A DNA stretch of 64,000 nt from an uncultured Verrucomicrobiota bacterium (GCA_903856725.1 CAIOCT010000050.1:1-64000), one strand, 5' to 3'; shown: positions 53,161 through 63,173, numbered from the stretch's first letter. Numbers and translations: made by a program. The notes: generated from the sequence alone by a model not told the origin.

Positions 53161-53181
53161 ATGATGTTACATTTACATCAT
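53161..53181. promoter_or_regulatory. Inverted repeat upstream of the sdh operon
   Basis: A perfect inverted repeat, ATGATGT at 53161-53167 and ACATCAT at 53175-53181 with a 7-bp spacer, lies 75 bp upstream of the sdhC start. It has the size of a dimeric regulator site. The regulator is unknown, and it does not match the TTGA-N6-TCAA boxes. Confidence 0.5.
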
Positions 53182-53255
53182 TAAGGTTAGTTGGTTCACC
53201 TTTGGCCCTTGTAACTACCCCAGCTCGCCCGTTTCCCCCTGCGCATTTATTTGTA

Positions 53256-53954
53256 ATGAATATCCTTGGTTCCCTCTTTAATTCCTCCATCGGCAAGAAA
53301 TTCTTAATGGCCCTAACGGGACTGGTGCTCTTCGGGTTTGTGACCGGTCACTTGCTGGGTAATTTGCAGATTTTTCTGCCGCCGCAAAAAATTAATGCTT
53401 ATGGCCATATGCTGGAGTCGCTCGGGGCCGGGCTCTGGTTGGTGCGGCTTTTTCTCTTAGCTTGTGTGCTCATCCATGTATGGGTCGCCATTCAGCTGAC
53501 CCGGGAAAATAGCGCCGCACGACCCGTGAATTACGGCGTGGATCACACCAACCGAGCTAGCTTGGCTTCGCGGGTCATGGCACGTACGGGGCTCGTCGTC
53601 TTGGCATTCTTAATCTATCATTTGCTCGATTTTACCTTGCGGGTGCAGCACCCCGAGTGGAGTCAGCGTTCATTTGCCTTAGCGGATGGCACGCTGGTGC
53701 GCGATGTCCATACCATGATGGTGCAAGGTTTCAGTCGCCCTGGCGTTGCGCTTTTCTATATCCTCGCGGTCGGTTTACTCAGCTATCATTTGGCCCATGG
53801 GGTGGTAAGTTTGGTGCAGACCCTCGGTTTCAAAAATGAACGCTGGACGCGTGGCCTTGAGTGCTTTGCTCGGGTATATTGCTGGGGCTATTTTCTCCTT
53901 AATGCGGCCATCCCTCTCGCTATTCTTGGCGGTTGGGTTAAGGCCCACGTTTAA
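53256..53954 (+). CDS. sdhC: Succinate dehydrogenase cytochrome b subunit (type B)
   Basis: From the ATG at 53256 the protein is 232 residues with five hydrophobic helices. Likely heme ligands are the His in [26 protein letters not shown] and SYHLAHG, the pattern of the single-anchor di-heme type B succinate:quinone oxidoreductases (Bacillus, Chlamydia, Bacteroidota). It anchors SdhAB and transfers electrons to menaquinone or another quinone. The first two genes are 11 bp apart; sdhA then sdhB follow. Confidence 0.92.
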   Translation: MNILGSLFNSSIGKKFLMALTGLVLFGFVTGHLLGNLQIFLPPQKINAYGHMLESLGAGLWLVRLFLLACVLIHVWVAIQLTRENSAARPVNYGVDHTNRASLASRVMARTGLVVLAFLIYHLLDFTLRVQHPEWSQRSFALADGTLVRDVHTMMVQGFSRPGVALFYILAVGLLSYHLAHGVVSLVQTLGFKNERWTRGLECFARVYCWGYFLLNAAIPLAILGGWVKAHV

Positions 53955-53965
53955 TATTTTTCGCC

Positions 53966-55888
53966 ATGGCCAAACTTGATTCTAAGATTCCTTCCGGCCC
54001 GCTCGCCGATAAATGGCAGCAGCATAAGACCCAGATCAAACTCGTAAATCCGGCTAACAAGCGGAAATACGAAATCATCGTCGTGGGGGCTGGTCTCGCG
54101 GGCTCATCGGCAGCTGCCACACTAGCGGAGCTGGGTTACCGCGTGAAAAGCTTTGTGTTCCACGATAGTCCGCGTCGTGCCCACTCGATTGCGGCGCAGG
54201 GCGGTATTAATGGCGCTAAAAATTATCAGAATGACGGCGACTCAGTGCATCGCTTATTTTACGACACGCTTAAGGGTGGTGATTATCGAGCGCGTGAAGC
54301 GAATGTGCACCGCCTGGCTGAGGTTTCCACTAACATCATCGACCAATGCGCCGCGCAGGGCGTGCCCTTTGCGCGTGAGTATAGTGGGCATTTGGCGAAT
54401 CGCTCATTTGGCGGAGCCCAAGTTTCGCGAACCTTTTACGCTCGGGGCCAAACCGGTCAGCAATTGCTGCTAGGCGCTTATTCGGCGCTCTCGCGCATGG
54501 TGGGACAGGGTGGCGTCGAGCTGCATCCTAATTCTGAAATGCTTGATCTGGTGATCGTCGATGGCCACGCCAAGGGCGTGATCGTGCGGGATCTCAACAC
54601 GGGGGCGATCACTCGCCACAGTGCGGACGCCGTTATTCTCGCCACGGGTGGTTACGGCAACGTGTTTAACCTTTCGACCTATGCCCGGCAGTCCAATGCC
54701 ACGGCCATCTGGCGAGCTTACAAACGCGGGGCGTGTATGGCGAATCCATGCTATACTCAGATCCATCCGACCTGTATTCCCGTGAGCGGGGACTACCAGT
54801 CGAAACTCACTTTAATGTCTGAGTCGTTGCGCAATGATGGTCGCATCTGGGTGCCAAAAAATAAAGCCGACGTTAAGAAAGAGCCGAGCGCGATTGCAGA
54901 GTCTGATCGCGATTATTATCTCGAGCGAATTTATCCGAGCTTTGGCAATCTCGCACCCCGCGATGTTTCCTCACGAGCTGCGATGCGCATGTGCGATGAG
55001 GGACGCGGTGTAGGCGAAACGGGTTTAGGTGTATATCTCGATTTTGCCGATGCGATTAAGCGGCTGGGCGAGCCGGCTGTCCGCGAGCGTTACGGTAATC
55101 TTTTTGATATTTACCACGAGATCACCGCGGAGAACGCCTACCAGGCCCCCATGCGGATTTTTCCAGCAGTGCATTATACTATGGGCGGATTGTGGGTGGA
55201 CTATAACCTCATGTCGAACGTCCCCGGACTCTTCGTGCTCGGGGAGGCTAATTTCTCAGATCATGGCGCCAATCGCCTCGGGGCTTCCGCTCTCATGCAA
55301 GGTTTAGCTGATGGCTATTTTGTCATTCCCTATACCATCGGTGACTACCTCGCGCAGCAAAAGCCGAGTGCCCGGTCGAATGTCGATCGACCAGAGTTTA
55401 AACAAGCGGCGGAGAGTGTCAGCGCCCAGACGAAGCAGTTGCTCAACAATCCCGGGAAAGAGCCGGTGAGCCACTTTCATAAGCGGCTCGGCAAAATCAT
55501 GTGGGAGCATTGCGGTATGGCGCGGACGAAGCAGGGGTTGGAGACTGCCTTGCAGAAAATTCCGGCCTTGCGGGAGGAGTTTGTTGCTAACGTCAAGGTG
55601 CCGGGCTCTGCCGAGACCCTGAATCAATCTTTGGAGCAGGCCGGACGCGTGGGCGATTTCCTCGATCTTGGTGAGCTCATGTGCCGTGACGCCCTCACGC
55701 GGGAAGAAAGCTGCGGTGGCCATTTCCGCGAGGAATATCAATATCCTGATGGAGAGTGTAAGCGCGACGATGAGAAATTTGGCCATGTCGCGGCTTGGGA
55801 ATACCAGGGTCCTGGCCAAGCGCCGCTGCGCAACGTTGAGCCGCTCAACTACGAATTCACTAAGATGTCCGTGCGCTCCTATAAGTAA
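53966..55888 (+). CDS. sdhA: Succinate dehydrogenase/fumarate reductase flavoprotein subunit
   Basis: The 640-residue protein has the FAD fingerprint [20 protein letters not shown], the FAD-linking His context [35 protein letters not shown] and the active-site [11 protein letters not shown] and [11 protein letters not shown]. Length and the ARG/NYQND segment are typical of the type B family. It oxidises succinate to fumarate in the citric acid cycle on the cytoplasmic face of the membrane. Confidence 0.96.
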   Translation: MAKLDSKIPSGPLADKWQQHKTQIKLVNPANKRKYEIIVVGAGLAGSSAAATLAELGYRVKSFVFHDSPRRAHSIAAQGGINGAKNYQNDGDSVHRLFYDTLKGGDYRAREANVHRLAEVSTNIIDQCAAQGVPFAREYSGHLANRSFGGAQVSRTFYARGQTGQQLLLGAYSALSRMVGQGGVELHPNSEMLDLVIVDGHAKGVIVRDLNTGAITRHSADAVILATGGYGNVFNLSTYARQSNATAIWRAYKRGACMANPCYTQIHPTCIPVSGDYQSKLTLMSESLRNDGRIWVPKNKADVKKEPSAIAESDRDYYLERIYPSFGNLAPRDVSSRAAMRMCDEGRGVGETGLGVYLDFADAIKRLGEPAVRERYGNLFDIYHEITAENAYQAPMRIFPAVHYTMGGLWVDYNLMSNVPGLFVLGEANFSDHGANRLGASALMQGLADGYFVIPYTIGDYLAQQKPSARSNVDRPEFKQAAESVSAQTKQLLNNPGKEPVSHFHKRLGKIMWEHCGMARTKQGLETALQKIPALREEFVANVKVPGSAETLNQSLEQAGRVGDFLDLGELMCRDALTREESCGGHFREEYQYPDGECKRDDEKFGHVAAWEYQGPGQAPLRNVEPLNYEFTKMSVRSYK

Positions 55889-55904
55889 GCCTAAGCAATT
55901 CACC

Positions 55905-56717
55905 ATGGTCGCCTCTACTCCTTCAAAAAAACTTTTCTCTGTCACCCTCCGCGTCTGGCGGCAGGCTAACCCTGATCAGCCCGGTAAATTTGTCGATTAT
56001 CCCGCTCATAATGTCAGCCCTGACATGTCTTTTCTCGAGCTCCTCGATGTCGTCAATGATGGTCTAACGGTCAGTAATGCAGAACCCATCGCCTTCGCCC
56101 ACGACTGCCGTGAGGGAATCTGCGGAACCTGTTCCTGCACGATCAACGGTAAGCCCCATGGTCCTGGCAAGGGAGTAGCGACTTGCCAAGTTTACATGCG
56201 GAGTTTTCAGGCGGGCGATGTGATTGTGGTAGAACCATTCCGGGCGACGGCTTTTCCGATTATTAAGGATCTCGTGACCGAGCGTTCTGCTTTTGATAAA
56301 ATTCAACAGGCTGGAGGGTTCATTTCTGCGCGCACCGGTGCGGCGCCAGATGCCAATTCAATCTTAGTATCGAAAGCCGACGCTGATCTCGCCATGGATG
56401 CAGCGGCCTGCATTGGCTGTGGTGCTTGTGTCGCGGCCTGTAAAAATGCGAGCGCCATGCTCTTTGTGGCGGCCAAAGTTTCCCATCTTGGTTTGATGCC
56501 CCAGGGGCAACCGGAGCGGGATCGACGCGTCTTAGCGATGGTCCAGACGATGGATGAGGCCGGTTTCGGTAATTGCACCAACCAATACGAATGCAGCGCG
56601 GTCTGTCCGAAAAATATTACCCACGATTTTATCGCCCGTTTAAATCGTGATTATGTTGGAGCTTTGTTCCGTTCAAAACTGCAACCGGTCTCCACGAGTG
56701 CCGGGGGTGGCGCTTAA
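55905..56717 (+). CDS. sdhB: Succinate dehydrogenase iron-sulfur subunit
   Basis: From the ATG at 55905 the protein is 270 residues. The [2Fe-2S] site is [11 protein letters not shown] with a later TCQV, then [13 protein letters not shown] and [15 protein letters not shown] supply the [4Fe-4S] and [3Fe-4S] clusters. It passes electrons from SdhA to the heme-containing SdhC. The in-frame extension back to 55668 lies within sdhA and is not used. It ends 4 bp into the convergent epimerase gene. Confidence 0.95.
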   Translation: MVASTPSKKLFSVTLRVWRQANPDQPGKFVDYPAHNVSPDMSFLELLDVVNDGLTVSNAEPIAFAHDCREGICGTCSCTINGKPHGPGKGVATCQVYMRSFQAGDVIVVEPFRATAFPIIKDLVTERSAFDKIQQAGGFISARTGAAPDANSILVSKADADLAMDAAACIGCGACVAACKNASAMLFVAAKVSHLGLMPQGQPERDRRVLAMVQTMDEAGFGNCTNQYECSAVCPKNITHDFIARLNRDYVGALFRSKLQPVSTSAGGGA

Positions 56718-57604
56718 CTTTTTCGATCGTAGCGCGCGCGTATAAATTTTAAGGCGTGGCGCGCTAGGTCGTCAGAATCGCTCCAAAGGTTGCGCCAGAC
56801 GCATAGCGCGTTGGAGAGCGCTGGATCAACTACGGCTGAAGAAAAGGATTCGAAGGCGATCGGCCCTTGATAATTAATTTTTTTTAAGGCGTTGAAGAAG
56901 GGGTCAAAATTTACATTCCCCGTGCCGAGATACCCCCGGTGGCTTTCGCCGATATGTACGTAACCAAGGCGGGCGCCGACTGCCAGCACGGCTTGCTCCA
57001 TACCGTCTTCCTCGATGTTCATGTGATAAGTGTCGAGATGAAGAAATGCATTGGGCCGATTAACCGCGGCCAGAAACTCTAGCCCCTCGCGTGCAGAGTT
57101 CATAATATTGGTCTCGTAGCGATTCACGACCTCGAGATTAATATTGATGCCCCTCGCGGCGGCATAGTCAGCGAGGCGTTGCATCGCCGCTACTGCGTTG
57201 GCACGATTTTGAGGCGTCGCTGGCCCAGCATATTTTCCGAGCGCGCAGTAGATGACGCCGCATAATTCGGTCCCACCGATGCCAGCGAGCACGTCTGTGG
57301 CTTGGCGCAGCAGGGCATCGCCTTGCGCAACGATGGCGGGATTCGGGCTCGTGACATCCGTGATGGGGGAAAGGCCCAAGGAGGCGTGGGCACGGAGTCC
57401 GTATTCCTGCAGTAAATTCTTCGTCAGACTGATATCTACTTTCCAGGGATCCAGCAGGGCGATTTCAATATAATCATAGCCCGCGCGCGCCGCGCCACTG
57501 ATCGCCTGCCGAGCACCGGCGGGCGTCCAATCGCCGGCCCAGACCAAGGCGTGACCACCGTATTCTAAGCGCTTGTTTGCAGGCATCGCACAACTTGGCC
57601 GCAT
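56714..57604 (-). CDS. Sugar phosphate isomerase/epimerase (D-tagatose 3-epimerase-like TIM barrel)
   Basis: The 296-residue protein has a TIM barrel with four metal ligands in typical places: Glu in [12 protein letters not shown], Asp in [14 protein letters not shown], His in [13 protein letters not shown] and Glu in IAFESFSS. This is the D-tagatose/D-psicose 3-epimerase family, which isomerises ketohexoses or ketopentoses. The start may be the ATG at 57586. Substrate not defined. It overlaps the sdhB end by 4 bp on the opposite strand. Confidence 0.87.
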   Translation of the reverse strand: MRPSCAMPANKRLEYGGHALVWAGDWTPAGARQAISGAARAGYDYIEIALLDPWKVDISLTKNLLQEYGLRAHASLGLSPITDVTSPNPAIVAQGDALLRQATDVLAGIGGTELCGVIYCALGKYAGPATPQNRANAVAAMQRLADYAAARGININLEVVNRYETNIMNSAREGLEFLAAVNRPNAFLHLDTYHMNIEEDGMEQAVLAVGARLGYVHIGESHRGYLGTGNVNFDPFFNALKKINYQGPIAFESFSSAVVDPALSNALCVWRNLWSDSDDLARHALKFIRARYDRKS

Positions 57605-58066
57605 TTACTCTGCTTTAACCACAACGGTACCAGCAGCGGTGAGTTTAGATTCCTCGAATGAATCATCATAGATGCAGATAGTAATCTGTGAATCGACACG
57701 ATAACTTGCTGAGCCTTGGGCCACAGCTGTATCGAGTGCGCGGCTGGCGCCTGCATCACCGCCGATGACTTTTCCTGAGCGGACAGACATGGTATTGGCG
57801 GGAATAGCCAAGGGGGTATTATTGGTGATGAGACCGAGGTAAGAGCCATTGAGATAAATTTTAGCCCGGACGCGGGTGAAAAGATAGGCGACGACATTAT
57901 CGTTGGTCACGCGCCAAGAAGCCGTGACGGAGCCGTCGTGACCTCGCGTAATTGAAGTCACTTCGGCCTTCAGGCCTGTAGAGACTAATTTGCTGGTATT
58001 GGTGCAACCGCTCACGAGGGCGACCAAAAGGGCCAGCAGGCAGAAGGGGAGAAAGGCTTTTTTCAT
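57605..58066 (-). CDS. Putative lipoprotein (LEA-type-2-like)
   Basis: The 153-residue protein has a lipoprotein signal with lipobox VSGC (residues about 18-21) and a beta-rich domain (SVTASWRVTNDNVVAYLF, RAKIYLNGSYLGLITN) like LEA14/WHy domains. Its role is unknown; such domains often occur on envelope proteins. It is one base before the epimerase and probably co-transcribed. Confidence 0.75.
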   Translation of the reverse strand: MKKAFLPFCLLALLVALVSGCTNTSKLVSTGLKAEVTSITRGHDGSVTASWRVTNDNVVAYLFTRVRAKIYLNGSYLGLITNNTPLAIPANTMSVRSGKVIGGDAGASRALDTAVAQGSASYRVDSQITICIYDDSFEESKLTAAGTVVVKAE

Positions 58067-58104
58067 TGGGGGTTACTCTGGAGTTGGGTTGAGAGTCAGC
58101 AAGG

Positions 58105-58740
58105 TTACTCGTCTTTAGATTTGGTTTTCTTTTTCAGGTCGGACCCACCTAGTTCGAACTGGGCGATGACGCCGATGACGGCCAAGACCAAGATTGAGGG
58201 GAAAAGCCATGCGTGATGATCCAGCAATTCCGGCATAAACTGGGGCCTTTGGAAAAAATCCAACCATGGAATTTGATGGGTGAAATACGCTAACGCTACC
58301 ATGGCCCGAAATGAGCCGAGGAGGGCCGTTGAAAGAATAATTAAAATACGCTGAGTTTTTACGGCGAGAAAGCCGCCGATTAGACCCAGTACGGCCCCGC
58401 TTAGCAGTGCGACCATGTGGTGGTAGTGACTGAGCACAAGCAGCCCAAGGGTCGCCCCAAAGCCAAAGCCCGCGACAAACACCGCGGCGATATAGAGAAG
58501 ATAGGCCAACCCTGCGCCGAGGAGGCCGCCTAAAATCAGGCTGCCGATAATTCCTGCGGTGCCGAAATCAAGTGCCGTGCCTGCGGCGTGGCCGCCAATC
58601 ATGCCGAGCAGACCGCCTAGTACGGCGAGCGTTATTTTGAAAACCCGATAGCCAAAAAAACAATCTAACAGTCCCCACGCGATGGCGCCGACCGAGATCC
58701 AAGGATAAAGTTCAGCCGAAGGATGCATGGGGATATTCAT
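58105..58740 (-). CDS. DUF4203 multi-pass membrane protein
   Basis: From the ATG at 58740 the protein is 211 residues with about six hydrophobic helices and Gly-rich repeats (LGGLLGMIGGHAAGTALDFG, GAVLGLIGGFLAVKTQRI), like the DUF4203/TM7S3/TM198 family. Function unknown. A Lys-rich tail (KKKTKSKDE) is at the cytoplasmic C-terminus. Codons upstream to 58803 overlap the preceding gene and are not needed. Confidence 0.82.
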   Translation of the reverse strand: MNIPMHPSAELYPWISVGAIAWGLLDCFFGYRVFKITLAVLGGLLGMIGGHAAGTALDFGTAGIIGSLILGGLLGAGLAYLLYIAAVFVAGFGFGATLGLLVLSHYHHMVALLSGAVLGLIGGFLAVKTQRILIILSTALLGSFRAMVALAYFTHQIPWLDFFQRPQFMPELLDHHAWLFPSILVLAVIGVIAQFELGGSDLKKKTKSKDE

Positions 58741-58789
58741 AAAGTTTATGCCGGAGCTGGCAACTGGCTTCGCGGGGGGAGGCGGGCAG

Positions 58790-59125
58790 TCAAAAAGAAG
58801 CAAAAGCCCAAATGCTTTCCCAAATTATCCAGCCGACCCCGCTTGCGGCCGCTAAAAAAAATAGCGTCTGCGCCCAGCGCCATCGGCGTTCGCGGCGCTC
58901 GTGCTGATTGATGGAGAGGCGAGCATGGGATGCTTCCAGATAACTCGCGAATTGCGTATGCTTCAGCGATACCACTTTCAGGCGCCGACCGGCGGTAAGT
59001 GGTAATTGATTGAGCCAGTGACGCCAGCGGTAGGACACGCTTAATACCTCCGGAAAAATAGCGCTTTCTTTCAAGGTGATTCTGGCTATCTCGACTGCTT
59101 TCCCCCTAACTTTATCTCCGTGCAT
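58790..59125 (-). CDS. Hypothetical small membrane protein
   Basis: A 111-residue reading frame from the ATG at 59125 begins MHGDKVRGKAVEIARITLKE, has a basic middle with WRHWLNQLPLTAGRRL, an Arg/His-rich stretch and one C-terminal hydrophobic segment (WAQTLFFLAAASGVGWIIW). No family is recognised. Its start overlaps the divergent lysA remnant (GTG at 59120) by a few bases, so no promoter separates them. Moderate confidence because of this overlap and lack of similarity. Confidence 0.55.
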   Translation of the reverse strand: MHGDKVRGKAVEIARITLKESAIFPEVLSVSYRWRHWLNQLPLTAGRRLKVVSLKHTQFASYLEASHARLSINQHERRERRWRWAQTLFFLAAASGVGWIIWESIWAFASF

Positions 59126-59389
59126 CATTTTCGTTACACTGGTCAAAAACTTCATTGCGAAGCTGTTGATCTCGCGGTGATCGCGCAACTGCAGACGCTC
59201 GGGGAAGGCGAGCGGGTCGCCTTAATGAGCGCCGGTGCGTATGGCTATACTATGACCAGTCGCTATAATACGCGTTCGATGGCGGCGGAAGTTCCTGTGT
59301 TCGGCAGTCGATTCGAGCTGGTCAATGCCCGCGAAAATTTTGATGCTGTGATTGCTAGCGAAAAAATCCCCAGCTTCTTCAAAATTTGA
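59120..59389 (+). pseudogene. lysA: Internally deleted diaminopimelate decarboxylase remnant
   Basis: The 89-codon frame joins two ends of LysA. Residues 1-22 (MHHFRYTGQKLHCEAVDLAV) match the N-terminal strand of diaminopimelate decarboxylase, and residues 24-89 match its C-terminal end (GERVALMSAGAYGYTMTSRY, then RFELVNARENFDAVI). The middle 320-330 residues, with the PLP Lys and most of the barrel, are missing, but the frame is kept. The product cannot be an enzyme. A full lysA must exist elsewhere if lysine and meso-diaminopimelate peptidoglycan are made, or the assembly lost a piece here. Start is GTG at 59120; the stop overlaps the gpsA upstream region. Confidence 0.85.
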
Positions 59390-59400
59390 CGACTTTCTTC

Positions 59401-60420
59401 ATGCCTGAGTCGCGTCCCCTTAATTTCGCGGTCATTGGAGCAGGAGCTTGGGGTACTGCTATGGCGGTACATCTGGTGCGGCGTGGGCAAGGGACAACCC
59501 TGATTACCCGTCGGCCTGAGCATGCCGTGGCGGTGCGCGCAGCGCATGAGAATAGAGATTATCTTCCCGGTATTAGTCTGCCGACTGCATTGCGAGTTAC
59601 CTCGGACTTGCGCGCTGCGCTGCTCGAGGCCGATGTGGCGTTGCTTGCCTGTCCATCGCAATCATTGCGTGAGTGGAGCGAGAAGATTCGGGGCGCGCGG
59701 CAGGATACTGCGCGTTTGCAGCTTTTGCTTAGCTTGGTGAAAGGACTCGAGCTCGGCACGCACCTTCGACCAAGCCAGATTCTGGCGCAGATCATGCCCG
59801 ATCTCAACGTCGGCACACTCACGGGACCCACGAATGCCGCTGAAGTGGCGCGGGGTTTGCCAGCCGCGATGGTCTTGGCGGTGGCGCGTCATGATGCGTT
59901 CAGTGAACGTGTCCCAGCCGCGCTGAGCGGGCCAACGTTACGCATTTATCTTAGCCCTGATTTGGCCGGGGCAGAATATGGCGGTGGACTTAAAAATATT
60001 TACGCCATCGCCGCGGGTCTCTGCGACGGACTAAAGCTGGGGGATAATGCCAAGGCGGCTTTGCTCACGCGGGCTTTGGCGGAAATGCTGCGCGTCGGGG
60101 TCGCCCTCGGGGCCAAGCCGGAAACCTTTTATGGTCTGAGTGGTTTTGGCGATTTGGTGGCGACCAGTCATGGGGCTTGGAGTCGTAATCGTGAGTTTGG
60201 CGAACACATTGGCGCCGGTAAAATTATCACCGCTTTACTCGCCAGTCGTAAGACAATTGTGGAAGGCCATCGTACTACCGAGGCTCTTTACGGTTTGTGC
60301 CAAGAGCGGAAGATTGCGGCTCCTATTCTCGGAGAAATTTACGCAATTTTGTATCAAAGTAAGCAGCCGGCCGATGCGCTCCATGCGCTGATGACCCGCG
60401 AATTGAAACGCGAAACTTAA
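59401..60420 (+). CDS. gpsA: Glycerol-3-phosphate dehydrogenase [NAD(P)+]
   Basis: From the ATG at 59401 the protein is 339 residues: FAVIGAGAWGTAMAVHLVRRG for NAD(P) binding, ALLACPSQSLREW, LTGPTNAAEVARGLPAAMVL, and the catalytic Lys in EYGGGLKNIYAIAAG. It makes sn-glycerol-3-phosphate for phospholipids. A TTG in frame at 59386 would add a few residues; the ATG is preferred. It follows the lysA remnant by 11 bp. Confidence 0.95.
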   Translation: MPESRPLNFAVIGAGAWGTAMAVHLVRRGQGTTLITRRPEHAVAVRAAHENRDYLPGISLPTALRVTSDLRAALLEADVALLACPSQSLREWSEKIRGARQDTARLQLLLSLVKGLELGTHLRPSQILAQIMPDLNVGTLTGPTNAAEVARGLPAAMVLAVARHDAFSERVPAALSGPTLRIYLSPDLAGAEYGGGLKNIYAIAAGLCDGLKLGDNAKAALLTRALAEMLRVGVALGAKPETFYGLSGFGDLVATSHGAWSRNREFGEHIGAGKIITALLASRKTIVEGHRTTEALYGLCQERKIAAPILGEIYAILYQSKQPADALHALMTRELKRET

Positions 60421-60512
60421 AGCGGTTGTGCCGCTCCAGTGTCGTTAGAAATTTTCTGAAACGCGGGGAAGGGCGTTGACCTTCATCTAGCCGCTCCGCC
60501 AACTCTGACCGT

Positions 60513-60773
60513 ATGGAATTACCTGATGACGAACAATTATTTTTGCGAGATCTAGTCAAAGCCTCGCGGCAAAAAATTCATGCGGTGAAGTGGGTTGATC
60601 GCGATGGTACCGATCGCCAAACCACGCTGACGCAAAATGAGGCGGTCCGGCTGAACATCATCGCGGCGCGCCTTAAGATTTCTAATAAAGAGCTTTTGCG
60701 CCAAGCGGCGCACATCCCAGTGCCTAAGCTGCCGCCTAAGCCCCCAGTGGCTGAATCCGAACTGCCGGCCTAG
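60513..60773 (+). CDS. Hypothetical small protein
   Basis: This 86-residue ORF begins MELPDDEQLFLRDLVKASRQ and ends in a Pro-rich tail (PKLPPKPPVAESELPA). A helical region (QNEAVRLNIIAARLKISNKE) follows the middle. No family is recognised. Coding looks plausible from codon pattern and spacing between gpsA and the purine phosphorylase gene, but evidence is limited. Confidence 0.6.
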   Translation: MELPDDEQLFLRDLVKASRQKIHAVKWVDRDGTDRQTTLTQNEAVRLNIIAARLKISNKELLRQAAHIPVPKLPPKPPVAESELPA

Positions 60774-60843
60774 TTTTTGGCGACAATTGGAGTGCTTGAA
60801 ATGCGGCCTTTTCCCGCGGCTGGGTTTCCGCTAGCTTGACGCC

Positions 60844-61677
60844 ATGACCCTGCAGCAAGCCCATCTTGAAAATGTTCGGCAATCAGCGGCGATCATTACG
60901 GCTACTTTGGCTGGCGTGCAGCCGCGGATTGCGATCATTTTAGGTTCTGGTTTGGGAGGTTTGGCTAATCAGATTCAGCAGCCTCGCACGATTGCCTATG
61001 CTGATCTCCCCGGCTTTCCCCTGCTCACGGTCTTGGGGCACATCGGGGAGTTGATCGCGGGCGAACTCGATGGCGTGCCTGTAATTGTGCTCAAGGGGCG
61101 CAAGCATTTTTACGAAACGGATGATGCTTATCCGCTCCGGACCATGATTCGCACGCTTAAGGCTGTGGGCATAGATACTTTGTTTTTATCTAATGCCGCG
61201 GGTAGTCTACGCGCATCAATTAAGGTCAGCGAATTGATGCTGATCACCGATCATATTAATTTTCTTGGGCTTAATCCGCTGACGGGTCCCAATGACGAAT
61301 CTTTTGGCCCGCGTTTTTTCCCAGTCAGCGATGCTTGGGATCCCGCGCTGGCCACTCGCGTCAAGGCAGTCGCAAAAAAAGAGGGCATCACCCTACACGC
61401 AGGGGTCTATGTGGCCTTTCGCGGCCCCTCTTTTGAAACCCCGGCGGAAATTCGTATGGTGCAGGGATGGGGGGCCGACGCGGTGGGCATGTCCAGCGTG
61501 CCGGATTGCCTGATCGCGCGTCACTGCGGGCTCAAGGTGGTCGGCGTTTCGTGCATCACTAATATGGGAGCAGGCTTATCAGACGAGCATCTGACGCACG
61601 CCCATACACTCGCTAATGCTGCCAAGGGGGCGGCCGCCTTTGAGCGCTTGGTCACTGCAGCGGTCAAGGTATTGTAA
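60844..61677 (+). CDS. Purine-nucleoside phosphorylase (trimeric type)
   Basis: The 277-residue protein has IILGSGLGGLANQI (phosphate/Ser site), GHIGELIAGELDGVPVIVLK, GRKHFYETDD, FLSNAAGSLRASIKVSELML, AFRGPSFETPAEIRMVQGWG and VSCITNMGAGLSDE, as in trimeric PNPs. It splits purine nucleosides with phosphate into base and ribose-1-phosphate for salvage. The inositol-phosphatase-like gene follows after 24 bp. Confidence 0.95.
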   Translation: MTLQQAHLENVRQSAAIITATLAGVQPRIAIILGSGLGGLANQIQQPRTIAYADLPGFPLLTVLGHIGELIAGELDGVPVIVLKGRKHFYETDDAYPLRTMIRTLKAVGIDTLFLSNAAGSLRASIKVSELMLITDHINFLGLNPLTGPNDESFGPRFFPVSDAWDPALATRVKAVAKKEGITLHAGVYVAFRGPSFETPAEIRMVQGWGADAVGMSSVPDCLIARHCGLKVVGVSCITNMGAGLSDEHLTHAHTLANAAKGAAAFERLVTAAVKVL

Positions 61678-61701
61678 TTATATTTAGGCTAATTTCATCT
61701 C

Positions 61702-62682
61702 GTGAAAGCAGCTGAACTTGATCGAGCCCGCCGACTGCTCTGCCAACTGCAGGATGCTATTCGCAGCTCGGTGCGGAGGGCGCAGCAGCGCGGGGGCCGA
61801 AAGTTGACGCGGGCGGTAGGGGTTACTTCCGCAGATACGATCTATGGCATCGATAAAATCAGCGAGCAGGCGGTGCTGGCTTGGTTTAAAACAAACTGGC
61901 CGCAACGCTGGCCGGTTGAATTAGTGATGGAGGGTTTGGAAGAATCGGCGGGGCCGGTGACTTTTCCAAAGGGCACGCCGGTGGAGCGGACAATTTTTAA
62001 ATGCATTCTTGATCCTATTGATGGTACGCGCGGGTTAATGTATGAAAAACGTTCGGCGTGGAGTCTCGCCGCCTTGGCGCCGCAGCGCGGTGCAAAAACG
62101 AATCTGCGTGATATTATGGTCGCAGCGATGACTGAATTGCCGACGACCAAGCAGGACATTGGGGATCAACTCAGTGTGGTGCGCGGTGGGCGAGTCTGCG
62201 CTGAACGAATCGTTGGTCGCACGGGCCGCCGCACAAAATTTACGCCGCAACCGTCACGGGCAAAAAGCGTGGCGCACGGTTTTGCCTCGTTTGCTAAGTT
62301 TTTTCCTGCAGGCAAGACTTGGTTGGCTGAACGCGAAGAGCAGCTTTGGCGGGCGCTCGGCGATGGCGGCGAGATTTTTGATGATCAATATTTAAGCAGC
62401 GGGGGTCAGCTTTATGAATTGTTGATGGGACATGACCGCTTGATTGCGGATATACGTCCACTCGCGATGGCTGCATTACGCCAGCGTACGACGCTGCTGT
62501 GTCATCCTTACGATATTTGTACCGCGCTGATTGCGCAGGCGTGTGGCTGCGTGATTACTGCGCCTCAGGGCCAACCACTCGACGCGGTACTTGATACAAC
62601 TTCTCCCGTAGCCTGGGTGGGTTATGCTAATTCAGCTTTAGCGCGGCGAATCGGGCCTAAGCTGCGACAGGTATTGCGCTAA
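61702..62682 (+). CDS. Inositol monophosphatase family protein
   Basis: The 326-residue protein starts with a GTG and has the metal-binding motifs of the Li+-sensitive phosphatase family: VMEGLEESAGP (Glu) and CILDPIDGTRGLMYEKR (DPIDGTR), and a late Asp context HPYDICTALIAQACG. Members include inositol-1-phosphatase and 3'(2'),5'-bisphosphate nucleotidase. The inserted central segment (about 150-230) is longer than in SuhB. Substrate is not decided. Confidence 0.87.
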   Translation: MKAAELDRARRLLCQLQDAIRSSVRRAQQRGGRKLTRAVGVTSADTIYGIDKISEQAVLAWFKTNWPQRWPVELVMEGLEESAGPVTFPKGTPVERTIFKCILDPIDGTRGLMYEKRSAWSLAALAPQRGAKTNLRDIMVAAMTELPTTKQDIGDQLSVVRGGRVCAERIVGRTGRRTKFTPQPSRAKSVAHGFASFAKFFPAGKTWLAEREEQLWRALGDGGEIFDDQYLSSGGQLYELLMGHDRLIADIRPLAMAALRQRTTLLCHPYDICTALIAQACGCVITAPQGQPLDAVLDTTSPVAWVGYANSALARRIGPKLRQVLR

Positions 62683-62726
62683 ATTTCTAGACTCGTTGGG
62701 CCGGAGGATTTTGTTGCCGGCAGCAG

Positions 62727-63173
62727 TTAGTCTTTTGATTGCTCGATCACCACGGCCTTGCCGTCTTTGAAGACGACCCGGATACGTTCTTCTTTTTCGT
62801 TTTTATAGATTTCTGCGTAAGCTGGTTGATAATAAATTCGGTATGTTTTCAGGTAGGGATCGTAATAGACGCGCCGTTGATAGCCGATAAAGGCGGTGCC
62901 GTCATAGCGCTGGTAGTCCGTATTATAGATCCAGCTGATGGTGCGTCCAGTGGGGGTGAGCGCCTCGCGTTTTTGGTCCGGCTGGCCCAGCGCTAAGTAG
63001 ACAAGGTCTTCGGTGAAACCGAGATCGATGATGCCCTGCTTAATTTTGTCCTGAGTCACCTGGTCGGCTTTCGCGAATACTTCAGGTTTTTGTTTAATGC
63101 GATCGTTGATCGACTGGCAGCCAGATAAAATTACTAGGGCGGCTGTCAGCAGCGGAAGAATAGAATGTTTCAT
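62727..63173 (-). CDS. Putative lipoprotein
   Basis: From the ATG at 63173 the protein is 148 residues: a lipoprotein signal with lipobox ILSGC (about residues 14-18), then a helical stretch and a beta-rich C-terminal half with YYDPYLKTYRIYYQPAYAEI and RVVFKDGKAVVIEQ. The IIDLGFTEDLVYLALGQPDQ segment resembles the SmpA/OmlA-like or BamE-like pattern; a role in outer-membrane assembly is only suggested. In-frame codons to 63386 are not needed. Confidence 0.78.
   Translation of the reverse strand: MKHSILPLLTAALVILSGCQSINDRIKQKPEVFAKADQVTQDKIKQGIIDLGFTEDLVYLALGQPDQKREALTPTGRTISWIYNTDYQRYDGTAFIGYQRRVYYDPYLKTYRIYYQPAYAEIYKNEKEERIRVVFKDGKAVVIEQSKD

Noticed and set aside
55304-55945. Antisense frame of 213 codons inside sdhA and into sdhB
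   Set aside because: Opposite to catalytic parts of SdhA; no independent motif.
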